Notes: generated from the letters alone by a model not told the origin. 64,000 bases of DNA from Leisingera sp. ANG-Vp (GCF_000813725.1 NZ_JWLD01000002.1:186001-250000); one strand, 5' to 3'. Counted from the first letter of the stretch, positions 43,036 to 53,569 are shown. Numbers and translations are program-made.

Positions 43036-43320
43036 GATTCACGCCCTCCGATTATCGTGTTAAGGATGACAATAGGTGGGCGCGCGCAGCGGCGCAAGCA
43101 CCGGGCAGCAGAAGCAGAGCAATTTCCGCCCGGTACCGGATATCTCATAATCCAGATGAATATTTTTGCGCCTGAGCCCTGTGGCATTCGCAGGTGTACA
43201 AAGCTAGGGTCGCGGCAGGAAAAACGTCGCTCTATCTCTTCACGTTGTCGAAATTCGACCAACGTGCCGGCGGCTGCCACTCTAGAACGTGGTCTATCCA
43301 GGTGAGGAGGAAATCAGGGT
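43036..43320 (+). promoter_or_regulatory. Structured leader upstream of the one-carbon operon
   Basis: No gene is seen. CACGTTG-TCG pairs with CGA-C-CAACGTG (43241-43266, loop aaatt), and CCAC/GTGG (43277-43292) forms a second hairpin. A strong ribosome binding site gtgaggagg (43302-43310) follows. The arrangement could be a translational regulator or riboswitch. It does not match any class I can recognise with confidence. Confidence 0.45.
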
Positions 43321-43617
43321 ATGCCCGACGTTACGATCGTATACTGGCGCGACATCCCCGCGCAGGTCATCGTTGGCAAAGGCCGCCGCGGCGCCAAACG
43401 GCAGCTGGAAGAGCGGTTTGAGCAGGCCATCGACCGTGCGGCGATGAAGGTGAACGCCAAGGACGCCGACGCCTATCTTGCCGAATGGCGCAAGGCAGCC
43501 CCCTTTGCCGCAGAAGGCGAAGCGGCCGATATCGCCGAAGCCGAGGCAACCCGCCTGGAGACAGAATACGATCAGGACCGCCTGAAAGCGCTGATCGCAA
43601 ACGACGGATGGGCGTGA
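43321..43617 (+). CDS. Virulence-factor-family protein (PF13769-like) of the one-carbon operon
   Basis: The 98-residue protein starts with VTIVYWRDIPAQVIVGKGR and continues with a helical region (ERFEQAIDRAAMKVN, AYLAEWRKAAPF). Proteins of this family are found next to MetF-like and pterin-binding methyltransferase genes in Rhodobacteraceae. The name virulence factor is historical, and the actual function is unknown, perhaps an accessory of the corrinoid system. A good site lies upstream and the MetF-like gene follows at 27 bases. Confidence 0.72.
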   Translation: MPDVTIVYWRDIPAQVIVGKGRRGAKRQLEERFEQAIDRAAMKVNAKDADAYLAEWRKAAPFAAEGEAADIAEAEATRLETEYDQDRLKALIANDGWA

Positions 43618-43644
43618 GCCTGACACCACTTATGGGAGGCCGTT

Positions 43645-44571
43645 ATGGCTTTGCTGAACTTTAAGAAACGCGATTCTGGCGCAGGCCAGGCTGTCACCCC
43701 GGAAATGGAGGCCTTCCTGAAGGGCTATTCCATCGAGGTGATGCCGCGTACTGCCGCCAAGGTCGAAGATTTCCGCGACCTGCTGCCGGCCGGTACCCGC
43801 GTTTATATCGCGCATATCGAAGGCACCCCGATCGAGGACATGGTCGCCACCGCCAAGCGGATCGCTGGCGAAGGCTATGACGTGATGCCGCATTTCCCGG
43901 CGCGCATCATCAAAGACAAGGCGACTCTGGGTGACTGGATCAACCGTTACCAGGGCGAAGCGGGCGTCAAGCAGGGCCTGATCCTGGCTGGCGGCGTTGC
44001 CAAGCCGCACGGCGACTTTGACAGCTCCATGCAGCTGCTTGAAACCGGCCTGTTCGACGAAGCGGGTTTCACCAACCTGCATGTTGCCGGCCACCCGGAG
44101 CCGAACCTGGACATCGACCCCAACGGCGGCCGCGCCAACACCTATTCGGCGCTGGACTGGAAACAGGAATTCTCCAAGCGCACCGACGCCGAGATGGCGC
44201 TGGCAACCCAGTTCTGCTTTGAAGCGCAGCCGGTGATCGACTGGGTGAACGAGCTGAAAGAGCGCGGCATGAACCTGCCTGTGCACATCGGCATCGCAGG
44301 CCCGGCCAAGCTGCAGACCATGATCAAGTTTGCAATCGCTTGCGGCGTTGGCCCGTCGCTGAAAGTGCTGCAGAAACGCGCCAAAGACGTCTCCAAGCTG
44401 CTGCTGCCGCATGAGCCGGGCGAGATTCTGGCGGATCTGGCAGCTCACAAAGCAGCTAACCCGGACTTCCAGATCGAGAAGGTCCACTTCTTCCCGCTGG
44501 GCGGCATCAAGACCAATGCCACCTGGGCGATCAACAACGGCGGCGAGTCCGCCAAGCCGGTTAACTCCTGA
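43645..44571 (+). CDS. Methylenetetrahydrofolate reductase-like protein
   Basis: The 308-residue protein has the TIM-barrel pattern of MetF: SIEVMPRTAAKVEDFRDLL, DVMPHFPARIIKD, GLILAGGVAKPHGDFDSS and FTNLHVAGHPEPN. It probably reduces methylene-THF to methyl-THF for the methyltransferase encoded next. It differs from enterobacterial MetF at the N-terminus, so substrate handling or electron donor may differ. A site (atgggaggccgtt) precedes the ATG. The downstream methyltransferase begins 17 bases after its stop. Confidence 0.82.
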   Translation: MALLNFKKRDSGAGQAVTPEMEAFLKGYSIEVMPRTAAKVEDFRDLLPAGTRVYIAHIEGTPIEDMVATAKRIAGEGYDVMPHFPARIIKDKATLGDWINRYQGEAGVKQGLILAGGVAKPHGDFDSSMQLLETGLFDEAGFTNLHVAGHPEPNLDIDPNGGRANTYSALDWKQEFSKRTDAEMALATQFCFEAQPVIDWVNELKERGMNLPVHIGIAGPAKLQTMIKFAIACGVGPSLKVLQKRAKDVSKLLLPHEPGEILADLAAHKAANPDFQIEKVHFFPLGGIKTNATWAINNGGESAKPVNS

Positions 44572-44588
44572 CACCCTGAGGATCAAAT

Positions 44589-45650
44589 ATGACCCGTACA
44601 GTCGTAGAATCAAAAACAAAAACCGCGATCCTGGGCTTTGATGAGCCCTTCTGCGTGATCGGCGAGCGTATCAACCCCACCGGCCGTAAAAAGCTGGCGG
44701 CCGAGCTGGAAGCCGGCGACTTCTCCACCGTTGAGAAAGACGCGCTGGCCCAGGTGATGGCTGGCGCCAATATCCTCGATATCAACGCGGGCGTTGTCTA
44801 CAACTCCAACCCGAACCCGAACGAGACCGAGCCGCCGCTGATGACCAAGATCGTCGAGCTGGTGCAGGGCCTGACCGATGTGCCGCTGTGCATCGACTCC
44901 TCGGTTCCGGGTGCACTGGAAGCCGGCCTGGCCGCGGCCGAAGGCCGTCCGCTGCTGAACTCCGTGACCGGCGAAGAAGACCGCCTGGAAATGGTGCTGC
45001 CGCTGGTCAAGAAGTACAATGTTCCGGTTGTGGCGATTTCCAACGACGACACCGGCATCTCCGAAGATCCGGAAGTCCGCTTTGCCGTTGCCAAAAAGAT
45101 CGTTGAGCGCGCAGCCGACTTCGGCATCCCGGCGCATGATATCGTGGTTGACCCGCTGGTGATGCCGATCGGCGCCATGGCAACCGCCGGCCAGCAGGTG
45201 TTCGAACTGGTCCGCAAGCTGCGTCTGGAGCTGGGCGTGAACACCACCTGCGGTGCCTCCAACATCTCCTTCGGCCTGCCGAACCGCCACGGCATCAACA
45301 ACGCCTTCCTGCCTATGGCAATGGCTGCTGGCATGACCTCCGCGATCATGAACCCGGTTGCTCTGCCGATCACCCAGAAGAAGATCGCCGAGAAAAAAGC
45401 CGAAGTCGAAGCTGCCGGCATCATCCTGCCGGAAGGCATGGACGACGAGGCTTTCGTAACCATGTTCGGAATGGGCTCCACCAAGCCGAAGGCCGGCAAG
45501 GAAATGGAAGCCATCCGCGCGGCCAACCTGCTGACCAACAACGACCCGCACGGCGGCGACTGGATCAAGTTCAACAAAGCACCGGCTGCTGAAGGCGAAG
45601 AAGGCCGCGGTCGTGGCGGCCGTTCTGGCGGACGCCGCCGCCGCGCCTAA
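44589..45650 (+). CDS. Methyl-THF:corrinoid methyltransferase (pterin-binding, split-MetH type)
   Basis: The 353-residue protein has the pterin-binding barrel: CVIGERINPTGRKKLAAEL, ANILDINAGVV, PLCIDSSVPGALEAGL and NTTCGASNISFGLPNRHGIN. It transfers the methyl group of methyl-THF to a corrinoid protein. In roseobacters methionine synthase is split across separate proteins, and this could be the pterin module; a demethylase role is also possible. No B12-binding or homocysteine-binding domain is fused. The C-terminus is an odd RGG-like tail (GRGRGGRSGGRRRRA), unexpected for this family. A terminator follows. Confidence 0.82.
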   Translation: MTRTVVESKTKTAILGFDEPFCVIGERINPTGRKKLAAELEAGDFSTVEKDALAQVMAGANILDINAGVVYNSNPNPNETEPPLMTKIVELVQGLTDVPLCIDSSVPGALEAGLAAAEGRPLLNSVTGEEDRLEMVLPLVKKYNVPVVAISNDDTGISEDPEVRFAVAKKIVERAADFGIPAHDIVVDPLVMPIGAMATAGQQVFELVRKLRLELGVNTTCGASNISFGLPNRHGINNAFLPMAMAAGMTSAIMNPVALPITQKKIAEKKAEVEAAGIILPEGMDDEAFVTMFGMGSTKPKAGKEMEAIRAANLLTNNDPHGGDWIKFNKAPAAEGEEGRGRGGRSGGRRRRA

Positions 45651-45670
45651 GGCAGCTCTGTAAGCTTTCA

Positions 45671-45706
45671 AAACCTCCAAGCCTCCGGCTTGGGGGTTTT
45701 CTTTTG
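45671..45706 (+). terminator. Rho-independent terminator of the one-carbon operon
   Basis: CCTCCAAGCC pairs with GGCTTGGGGG (one mismatch) around a short loop and is followed by ttttctttt. Confidence 0.8.
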
Positions 45707-45779
45707 CCGTATGCAATGGCGGCGGCCTTGACGCCATTTCCGCTGCCATACATAAAGCTGTTCAAAAATAGGACTTTGC

Positions 45780-46838
45780 ATGCGGTGTGTTCTGCACATT
45801 GGCCCGTCAAAAACAGGCAGTTCTTATATTCAGAATTTCCTGACACAAAGCGCTGACACCCTTGCGGCACTGAATGCGCGGGTGATCCGCTTGACGCAGG
45901 CTGCAATGTTTGAATTCGCCGTGGCGTTCAGCCACGAGTATGAGGCCCGGCCTTCTTTTGTCCGCATCGGCGTCACAGCGAAAAATTTTCCAAGGAAACA
46001 GAAGGACCTGCGGCGGAAAATTCAAGCGCAGATCGAACAGGCGGCTGCAGAGGGTATCGAAGTCTGCATCATATCTTGCGAGAGTATCTCGAATATCGGA
46101 ACGGGAGAGCCTCGCGATCCGGCCGTTCAGGCTATGAAACGATGGCTGCAACGCTTTTTTGATAGCGTCACAGTCGTCGCGGTTTGCAGGCGTCAGGACA
46201 AGCGGGCGGTAAGCCGTTACAAGAATGCAGTAAAGAACCTCGGCTCCACAGAGCAGAACTGCCTGCAAACGGTTCCAAGCCTTCATTTGGACAGGCTTTT
46301 GGCTCCTTATGAGCATTTCTTTGGCAAGGGCAATATCAAGCCGCTGCTGTTTCCTGACAGTGTCGAAGAGAACAGGGATTTGATCGCCGACTTTTGCTCT
46401 GCTGCCGGCCTTGACGGGTTGTACAATGCAAGCCTGGCATCTGAACCGCCCCGGAACCCGGCTGTTGATGGCAGGGCCATTGAGCTGATCCGCCAATTGA
46501 ATCGGCTTTGGCCAGACAGAAACCCTGATCAAATCACTATTGCCTGGAAACGGGCCATGAAGATACTGATGTCGGTAAGCGCCACATCGGAAACAAAAGT
46601 GGCTCCGTCCCGCGAGCAGGCGCAGAAGTTCCTAGAAGCCTTTGAAGATGGCAATGAAGCTGTTCGGGCCAGGTACTTCCCTGATCGCGAGACCTTGTTC
46701 CACGCGGATTTTTCGAGCTATCCGGATAAGGCGGTCTATCCGTCTTTTTCGCAGGAAGAAACGGTAAGAGTATTGGCTCAGCTGCTGCAGGATGAACAGC
46801 TGGAGCGCCTGGCCCGGCGCGGAAAGCGGCAATCCTAA
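45780..46838 (+). CDS. Sulfotransferase-like P-loop protein
   Basis: The 352-residue protein begins with LHIGPSKTGSSYIQNFL, the 5'-phosphosulfate loop of bacterial sulfotransferase-like proteins. A second region, VVAVCRRQDKRAVSRYKN near 137-154, resembles the 3'-phosphate binding part. The rest is helical with no membrane segment. Such proteins modify surface polysaccharides or lipids using PAPS. It stands alone after the one-carbon terminator, with no polysaccharide genes next to it, so its partner pathway is unknown. The start ATG 45780 has only a weak ribosome binding site. Confidence 0.68.
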   Translation: MRCVLHIGPSKTGSSYIQNFLTQSADTLAALNARVIRLTQAAMFEFAVAFSHEYEARPSFVRIGVTAKNFPRKQKDLRRKIQAQIEQAAAEGIEVCIISCESISNIGTGEPRDPAVQAMKRWLQRFFDSVTVVAVCRRQDKRAVSRYKNAVKNLGSTEQNCLQTVPSLHLDRLLAPYEHFFGKGNIKPLLFPDSVEENRDLIADFCSAAGLDGLYNASLASEPPRNPAVDGRAIELIRQLNRLWPDRNPDQITIAWKRAMKILMSVSATSETKVAPSREQAQKFLEAFEDGNEAVRARYFPDRETLFHADFSSYPDKAVYPSFSQEETVRVLAQLLQDEQLERLARRGKRQS

Positions 46839-46882
46839 GAGGGGCGAGGGCAGTTTGACTGGATCCCTGGCACCTTGCCGCC

Positions 46883-48034
46883 TCAGTAAATCCTGTCCAC
46901 CGGCTGTCCAAGCGCCAAGGCGCCTGTGAATTCCGTTTGAGCTTCCTTCTGCAGCGGGTGATAGCGCGCTGCCTGAATGTCGCGGAACCGGCGTTCAAGT
47001 TCCGCTTTGCGGTAAAAGCCTGCTCCGCCGGCCAGTTCCATAGCCAGTTCAACAACACGGATTGCATTTTCTTCAACCAGGCGGCGGCCGATCATGACAT
47101 CGTTGACGGTTTCTGCCGAAGGCGCATTGCGCTCAGAGGCGGCGATCATCGTCTCGTGGGCCATGCCTGCGGCAGCAAGCGCAGTGTCCAGGCGTCCCGC
47201 AAGCGATTGCAGCCGCGGTGCTGCCGGTTTCTTTCGTGCCATGCCGACAGCAATGTCACGGGCGCCTTCCGCCACGCCAAGGTAGACGGAGTAGATCAAC
47301 GGTGTGGCAATGGATGAAACCAACTGAAGCGCGGGATGCCATTCACCTGCCTTGCGCCTGAGGGCAATGTTCCCGTCTGGGACAAACAGCCCCTCAATCC
47401 TGATGTCCTGAGATCCGGTTGCCCGCATGCCCAGCGTGCGCCATGTGTCCAGAACTGTAACTTCCGGCGCTGTCATCGGGACGGCGAAATGCAGAAAGGC
47501 TGCTTCGCTGCCTTCGCCGCAGATTGCGCCCGTCATCAGCAGATCCGCTGCGGGCGCGCCAGAGGAAAACACCTTGTGCGCCGTGACCCGGTAGCCGCCT
47601 TCGACCCGTTCAGCCTTGCCGGATCCGCCAATCCAGTCCGACCCGCCTGAGCTCGAAAGTAAAAGCTTCTCCTTCGCCACCCTGCGCAAAAGCGGCGCGA
47701 CCTGTGGCTGTGCTTCTTCCTGGTGCCGCCATCGCCAGGCAGGAATGGCGACCTGATGGGTATGCATGGAAAGCGTGAGGGCGGTAGAGCCGCAGGACTG
47801 TGCAATTGTCCGCAATACCCTGGCTAGGGTGCGCACATCGGCACCGCCTCCGCCCAGTTCAGCCGGAACCGCTGCGCTGATCAGGCCGCTTTCCTTCAAG
47901 TCGTTAAAGTTGGCTTCGGCAAAGCGGTCATTTTCGTCAAGATCGGCGGCTCTTTCTGCAAAAAGCACTCCAAGCCTTGCTGCCGTCTCGGCAAAATTTT
48001 CAGCAAGCGGTCCGTGATCAACAACTTTATCCAT
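46883..48034 (-). CDS. Acyl-CoA dehydrogenase-fold flavoprotein (possible DszC-like monooxygenase)
   Basis: The 383-residue protein has the acyl-CoA dehydrogenase layout: a helical N-terminus, GLISAAVPAELGGGGAD, a flavin-binding middle domain (LLLSSSGGSDWIGG, DTWRTLGMRATGSQDI) and a helical C-terminus. The usual C-terminal Glu base region of the IYEGTxEIQ type is absent; the corresponding place reads ARYHPLQKEAQTEF. That His-Pro-Leu pattern is found in acyl-CoA_dh_2-type members such as DszC and other flavin monooxygenases. The enzyme may therefore oxygenate a substrate instead of dehydrogenating a CoA ester. It stands alone. Confidence 0.72.
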   Translation of the reverse strand: MDKVVDHGPLAENFAETAARLGVLFAERAADLDENDRFAEANFNDLKESGLISAAVPAELGGGGADVRTLARVLRTIAQSCGSTALTLSMHTHQVAIPAWRWRHQEEAQPQVAPLLRRVAKEKLLLSSSGGSDWIGGSGKAERVEGGYRVTAHKVFSSGAPAADLLMTGAICGEGSEAAFLHFAVPMTAPEVTVLDTWRTLGMRATGSQDIRIEGLFVPDGNIALRRKAGEWHPALQLVSSIATPLIYSVYLGVAEGARDIAVGMARKKPAAPRLQSLAGRLDTALAAAGMAHETMIAASERNAPSAETVNDVMIGRRLVEENAIRVVELAMELAGGAGFYRKAELERRFRDIQAARYHPLQKEAQTEFTGALALGQPVDRIY

Positions 48035-48321
48035 GTTTTCAGCCTTCCCAAAATTTGGAATGCATTCACATTGGCGTCCTTTTGGAGGTGCCGCTACCCT
48101 ATAAGTTGCGCACGCAAGAGGGCCGCCATCTGTCAGGTGAATTTTAACTCTTCTTTTGCGAGGTGCCTGGCAAGTGCGGCAGGTGCACCGGCAGGTAAAT
48201 TGTCGGCGCGGCAGCAGGGCTTGGATGCGGATTGGCTCAGAAACCCGGCCAGACTCGCCTTCCGCGAGGGGCGTGAGCGTCTCTCGGCTCGGGCGTTCGT
48301 CGAAGCGATCTTAGGGGTAAA

Positions 48322-48411
48322 TGGCGGAGAGACAGGGATTCGAACCCTGGGTGGGCTTGCACCCACAACGGTTTTCGAGACCGCCCCGTTCGACCACTCC
48401 GGCACCTCTCC
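48322..48411 (-). tRNA. tRNA-Ser(CGA)
   Basis: Read on the minus strand, the 90 bases include acceptor GGAGAGG/TCTCTCC with encoded CCA (48322-48324), anticodon stem-loop with CTCGAAA (anticodon CGA), a long class II variable arm (GTGGG...CCCAC) and a T arm with GGTTCGAATCC. It decodes UCG. Confidence 0.95.
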
Positions 48412-48533
48412 GCGGGGGTCTGGTGGGGCAGCGTTTAAGGTTGATTCCGGTAGGGCGCAAGGGGGAAATGCAGCTTTGGCAAAAAAAGCCGGTTTCCCGT
48501 TGTCAGCCAAAGGTTTTTGCCTAGATTTACCTT

Positions 48534-49385
48534 ATGCGCAACACAGCCCGAATGCCCGCCGTCCTGACCCGTGCCCTTCTGTTTTTCAGCTGGGCATTCA
48601 TTGCCGCCCTGCAGCCGGCTCATGCAGCGGATCGCGACCGTCTGGAAGCTTTCCTGGAAGTGACCGGCTTTGACGTTGCACTGGACAGTATCGCTCTGTC
48701 TGCCTCAAGCGCACCGCTGATGCTGGGTTTTGATGCGGGGGCCTTCGGAAGCCAATGGACCAAAATGTCCGAAGAAGTGTTTGATACCTCGGAGATGCGC
48801 GTCCTGGCGCTGGAAATCCTGGAGGAGACCTTGGATGATGAGGCGCTGGACTTTGCGGCTGGTTTTTATGCAAGCGACCTTGGGCAAAGACTGGTGCGGG
48901 CCGAGAATGCCTCGCATCTGATCGAGGATGACGAGGTCAAGCAAATTGCCGGCAATAGGATCATTTCCGACCTGGTCAAAGCCGGAAGCAAGCGCGTCGC
49001 CATGTACCGGCGCATGGGCACTGCAATTGATGCTGCTGGCACCGGGGTAAAAGCGCTGCAGCAGATTCAGTTCCGTTTCCTGATGGCGGCTGCCGACGCG
49101 GGTGTGATCGAATTGGAGCTGGACACGGACGCGCTGCGGGCGCTGATGAAAGAGCAGGAGGGGGACTTGCGCCTCAGCCTTCAGGCCTCCAGTCTGGCGG
49201 CCTCTGCCTATACTTATCAAGAGTTCTCCGATGCCGAAGTGGAAGCCTATGTGGAAGCGCTGGAGGAGGCACCGATGCAGCGGGTTTATGAACTTCTGAA
49301 TGCCGTCCAGTATGAGATCACAGCCAACCGGTTCGAGGAGCTGGCGCACCGGATGGCAGAGCTTACGCCAGGCCAGGATATCTGA
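48534..49385 (+). CDS. Exported DUF2059-domain protein
   Basis: The 283-residue protein has a signal peptide (TRALLFFSWAFIAALQPAHAA, cleavage near residue 32). The mature part is acidic and helical, with ETLDDEALDFAAGFYASDLG near 95-114, a DUF2059-type motif describing a helical pair around a short loop. A second similar helix set appears at about 215-265. The function of DUF2059 is unknown; related proteins are periplasmic. The gene stands between tRNA-Ser and rplU, both transcribed separately. Confidence 0.78.
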   Translation: MRNTARMPAVLTRALLFFSWAFIAALQPAHAADRDRLEAFLEVTGFDVALDSIALSASSAPLMLGFDAGAFGSQWTKMSEEVFDTSEMRVLALEILEETLDDEALDFAAGFYASDLGQRLVRAENASHLIEDDEVKQIAGNRIISDLVKAGSKRVAMYRRMGTAIDAAGTGVKALQQIQFRFLMAAADAGVIELELDTDALRALMKEQEGDLRLSLQASSLAASAYTYQEFSDAEVEAYVEALEEAPMQRVYELLNAVQYEITANRFEELAHRMAELTPGQDI

Positions 49386-49420
49386 TCCAGGCAGCAGGCC
49401 GCTGCCTTGGTGGAAAACAG

Positions 49421-49449
49421 TTGACAGCACAGCCAATCCGCCCCATAAG
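49421..49449 (+). promoter_or_regulatory. Candidate sigma-70 promoter for rplU-rpmA
   Basis: TTGACA (49421-49426) and CATAAG (49444-49449) are separated by 17 bases. A leader of about 130 bases follows before rplU, long enough for ribosomal-protein feedback control. Confidence 0.55.
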
Positions 49450-49586
49450 CCCGCATCCCGGCCCGGAATCCGCGTGCCGGGGTTCATTTGTAATACGCCC
49501 CGCTAATGGGCGCGCTGTTCGAGGCGGCATCTGCCGAAACACCCGCAAGGGGGCCGTAGGACGCGGTTAGAAAAGGAAAAACGCAC

Positions 49587-50144
49587 ATGTTTGCGGTCCT
49601 CAAGACTGGCGGCAAGCAGTACAAAGTTCAGGCGGGCGACGTGCTCCGCGTTGAAAAATTGGCTGCTGATGCTGGCGAAACCATCCAATTCGACGAAGTT
49701 CTGATGCTGGGCGGCGACGCACCGGTTGTTGGCGCTCCGCTGATCGAAGGCGCTGCTGTTAAGGCAGAAGTCATCGACCAGATCAAAGGCGACAAGGTCA
49801 TCAACTTCGTCAAACGCCGCCGGAAGCACTCCTCCAAGCGCACCGTCGGCCACCGTCAGAAGCTGACCTTGGTCCGGATCACCGAGATCCTGGCGTCCGG
49901 CGCTTCCAAAGCGGCTCCGAAAGCTGCTGCCAAAGCTGCACCTGCTGCCGCTGAAGCCGCTGCCTCGGACGACCTGACCGCTCTGACCGGCGTCGGCCCC
50001 GCAGCTGCCAAGAAACTGGCAGAAGCAGGCCTCACCAGCTTTGCCCAGATCGCAGCCTTGTCCGAAGACGACATTGCTGGTATCGAAGCAATCAAAGTGA
50101 AGCCCGAGTGGGTTGAGCAGGCCAAAGAGCTGGCCAAAGGCTAA
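49587..50144 (+). CDS. rplU: 50S ribosomal protein L21 with C-terminal helix-hairpin-helix extension
   Basis: Residues 1-103 are an ordinary L21, with [18 protein letters not shown] and the RNA-binding [16 protein letters not shown]. The protein then continues to 185 residues through an Ala/Lys/Pro-rich linker (about 104-125) and a helix-hairpin-helix domain ([20 protein letters not shown] and the following segment). Typical L21 stops near residue 103. The extension resembles the DNA- or RNA-binding HhH unit found in topoisomerase- and UvrC-like proteins. A good site precedes the ATG and rpmA follows 11 bases later. Confidence 0.95.
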   Translation: MFAVLKTGGKQYKVQAGDVLRVEKLAADAGETIQFDEVLMLGGDAPVVGAPLIEGAAVKAEVIDQIKGDKVINFVKRRRKHSSKRTVGHRQKLTLVRITEILASGASKAAPKAAAKAAPAAAEAAASDDLTALTGVGPAAAKKLAEAGLTSFAQIAALSEDDIAGIEAIKVKPEWVEQAKELAKG

Positions 50145-50155
50145 GGAGAGAGAGA

Positions 50156-50425
50156 ATGGCACATAAGAAAGCTGGCGGTTCCTCACGTAACGGCCGCGAC
50201 TCCGCGGGCCGCCGCCTTGGCGTGAAACTCTATGGTGGCCAGGCGGCCATCGCAGGCAACATCATCGTGCGTCAGCGCGGCACCAAGTTCTGGGCCGGCG
50301 AAGGCGTGGGCATGGGCAAGGATCACACCCTGTTCGCAACTGCCGACGGTGCTGTAAGCTTCCGCAAAGGCCTGAAAGGCCGCACCTTTGTATCGGTTCT
50401 CCCAGTGGCGGAGGCCGCTGAGTAA
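50156..50425 (+). CDS. rpmA: 50S ribosomal protein L27
   Basis: The 89-residue protein begins [18 protein letters not shown] and continues with [20 protein letters not shown], both diagnostic of L27. It sits near the peptidyl-transferase centre. The N-terminus has the direct MAHKKA form without the cleaved leader found in Firmicutes. It shares an operon with rplU and is followed by a strong terminator. Confidence 0.97.
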   Translation: MAHKKAGGSSRNGRDSAGRRLGVKLYGGQAAIAGNIIVRQRGTKFWAGEGVGMGKDHTLFATADGAVSFRKGLKGRTFVSVLPVAEAAE

Positions 50426-50453
50426 GCCGACCCGAACGGTAAAGAAATCTTTA

Positions 50454-50491
50454 GGGGGATCGGCTATACAGCCGGTCCCCTTTTCTGTTTT
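50454..50491 (+). terminator. Terminator after rpmA
   Basis: GGGGATCGGC pairs with GCCGGTCCCC around a TATACA loop and is followed by ttttctgttt. Confidence 0.8.
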
Positions 50492-50508
50492 CCGAATGCG
50501 AGTGAACC

Positions 50509-50712
50509 ATGGTTTCCCCAGCAACGATGAAGGCCCCGTCTGCTGCTTTGCGCCGGCCCGGTGCTCACGCTGCATCAACGGGAAGTTTTGTGAAATTTGA
50601 AGGCGCTATGCCTTGCCGCACCGGCATCGCATGCACATCTGAAACGAAGCGCCGCAACAACAAGGGCAGATGCCGCCGGAAGACTTTTGGCAGAGGAGGA
50701 GCACGTCCATGA
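50509..50712 (+). CDS. Possible small basic protein overlapping the GNAT gene (67 aa)
   Basis: The frame runs from ATG 50509 to TGA 50712, which overlaps the GNAT start codon as ATGA, the hallmark of coupled genes. The product is basic with two cysteines and a lysine/arginine-rich end (TKRRNNKGRCRRKTFGRG). There is no good ribosome binding site, and the composition is plain. I regard this as uncertain; the overlap may be accidental. Confidence 0.3.
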   Translation: MVSPATMKAPSAALRRPGAHAASTGSFVKFEGAMPCRTGIACTSETKRRNNKGRCRRKTFGRGGARP

Positions 50713-51245
50713 ACCTGGAGCAGATCGTGACCCAGCAGGTCATCGAAACTGAGCGTTTTATTCTGCGCCCGCTGCGCAGATCCGATGCCGGGCTGATCTC
50801 CCACTATGCCGGTGAAGAACGTGTGGCGCGCATGACCCGGTCGGTGCCGCATCCGCTGCCGCCTGGCGCTGTTGAAGCTTATGTTGCGCGCGCCATGGCT
50901 GAAGACCGTGACGAGGATGTCTGGGTAATCGACGGCACTGCTGATGGCGATGCCGAACTGAAAGGGGTGATCGGGCTCAAGCGGATGGACCGCAACCAGT
51001 CCGAGGTCTCTTACTGGACGGCACCGCCGTTTTGGAACACTGGCCTTGCGTCCGCCGCTTTGAAGGCATTGGTCGAGGCAAATCCGCAAGGCAACGATGC
51101 GATGTTTGCGGTGGTGTTTCAGGACAACCCGGCCTCGGCGCGGGTGCTGATCCATTGCGGCTTTGACTACCTGGGCGACGCCGAAAGCTATTCGGTGGCC
51201 CGCGACGCAACTGTCCCAACCTGGACCTACAGCCGAAAACTGTGA
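50709..51245 (+). CDS. GNAT-family N-acetyltransferase
   Basis: ATG 50709 with aggaggag upstream gives 178 residues; a longer in-frame start at 50670 lacks the site. The GNAT pattern is present: ERFILRPLRRSDAGLISHYAG at the start, DAELKGVIGLKRMDRNQ, the SYWTAPPFWNTGLAS acetyl-CoA loop, and FQDNPASARVLIHCGFDYLG. RimJ/RimL-type enzymes of this subgroup acetylate protein N-termini or small amines. The substrate is unknown. It lies between rpmA and obgE, where roseobacters usually have one or two GNAT genes. Confidence 0.85.
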   Translation: MNLEQIVTQQVIETERFILRPLRRSDAGLISHYAGEERVARMTRSVPHPLPPGAVEAYVARAMAEDRDEDVWVIDGTADGDAELKGVIGLKRMDRNQSEVSYWTAPPFWNTGLASAALKALVEANPQGNDAMFAVVFQDNPASARVLIHCGFDYLGDAESYSVARDATVPTWTYSRKL

Positions 51246-51355
51246 TTGGCGCGGCGCGCGCTTTGCGGTAAGGCAAACCAAACATCCCGCAAGTGTCCCA
51301 AGCGCTTGCGGGACACTTGTACTGCGCGGACAGGGCAGGGTGCCTGCCGCATTAA

Positions 51356-53493
<2,138 letters not shown>

Positions 53494-53569
53494 GAGACTG
53501 GACAGATAGTTTATTCCAGCCGGCAGGCCGAAGACGGGCCAGACAGGGACCGGCAAGGGTGCGAGACAT

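Noticed and set aside
44610-45749. Minus-strand frame of 379 codons opposite the methyltransferase
   Set aside because: Antisense shadow of a clear gene with no recognisable sequence of its own.
48321-48524. Plus-strand frame of 67 codons over tRNA-Ser
   Set aside because: It begins with the MAERQGFEPW pattern that arises from reading tRNA-Ser on the wrong strand.
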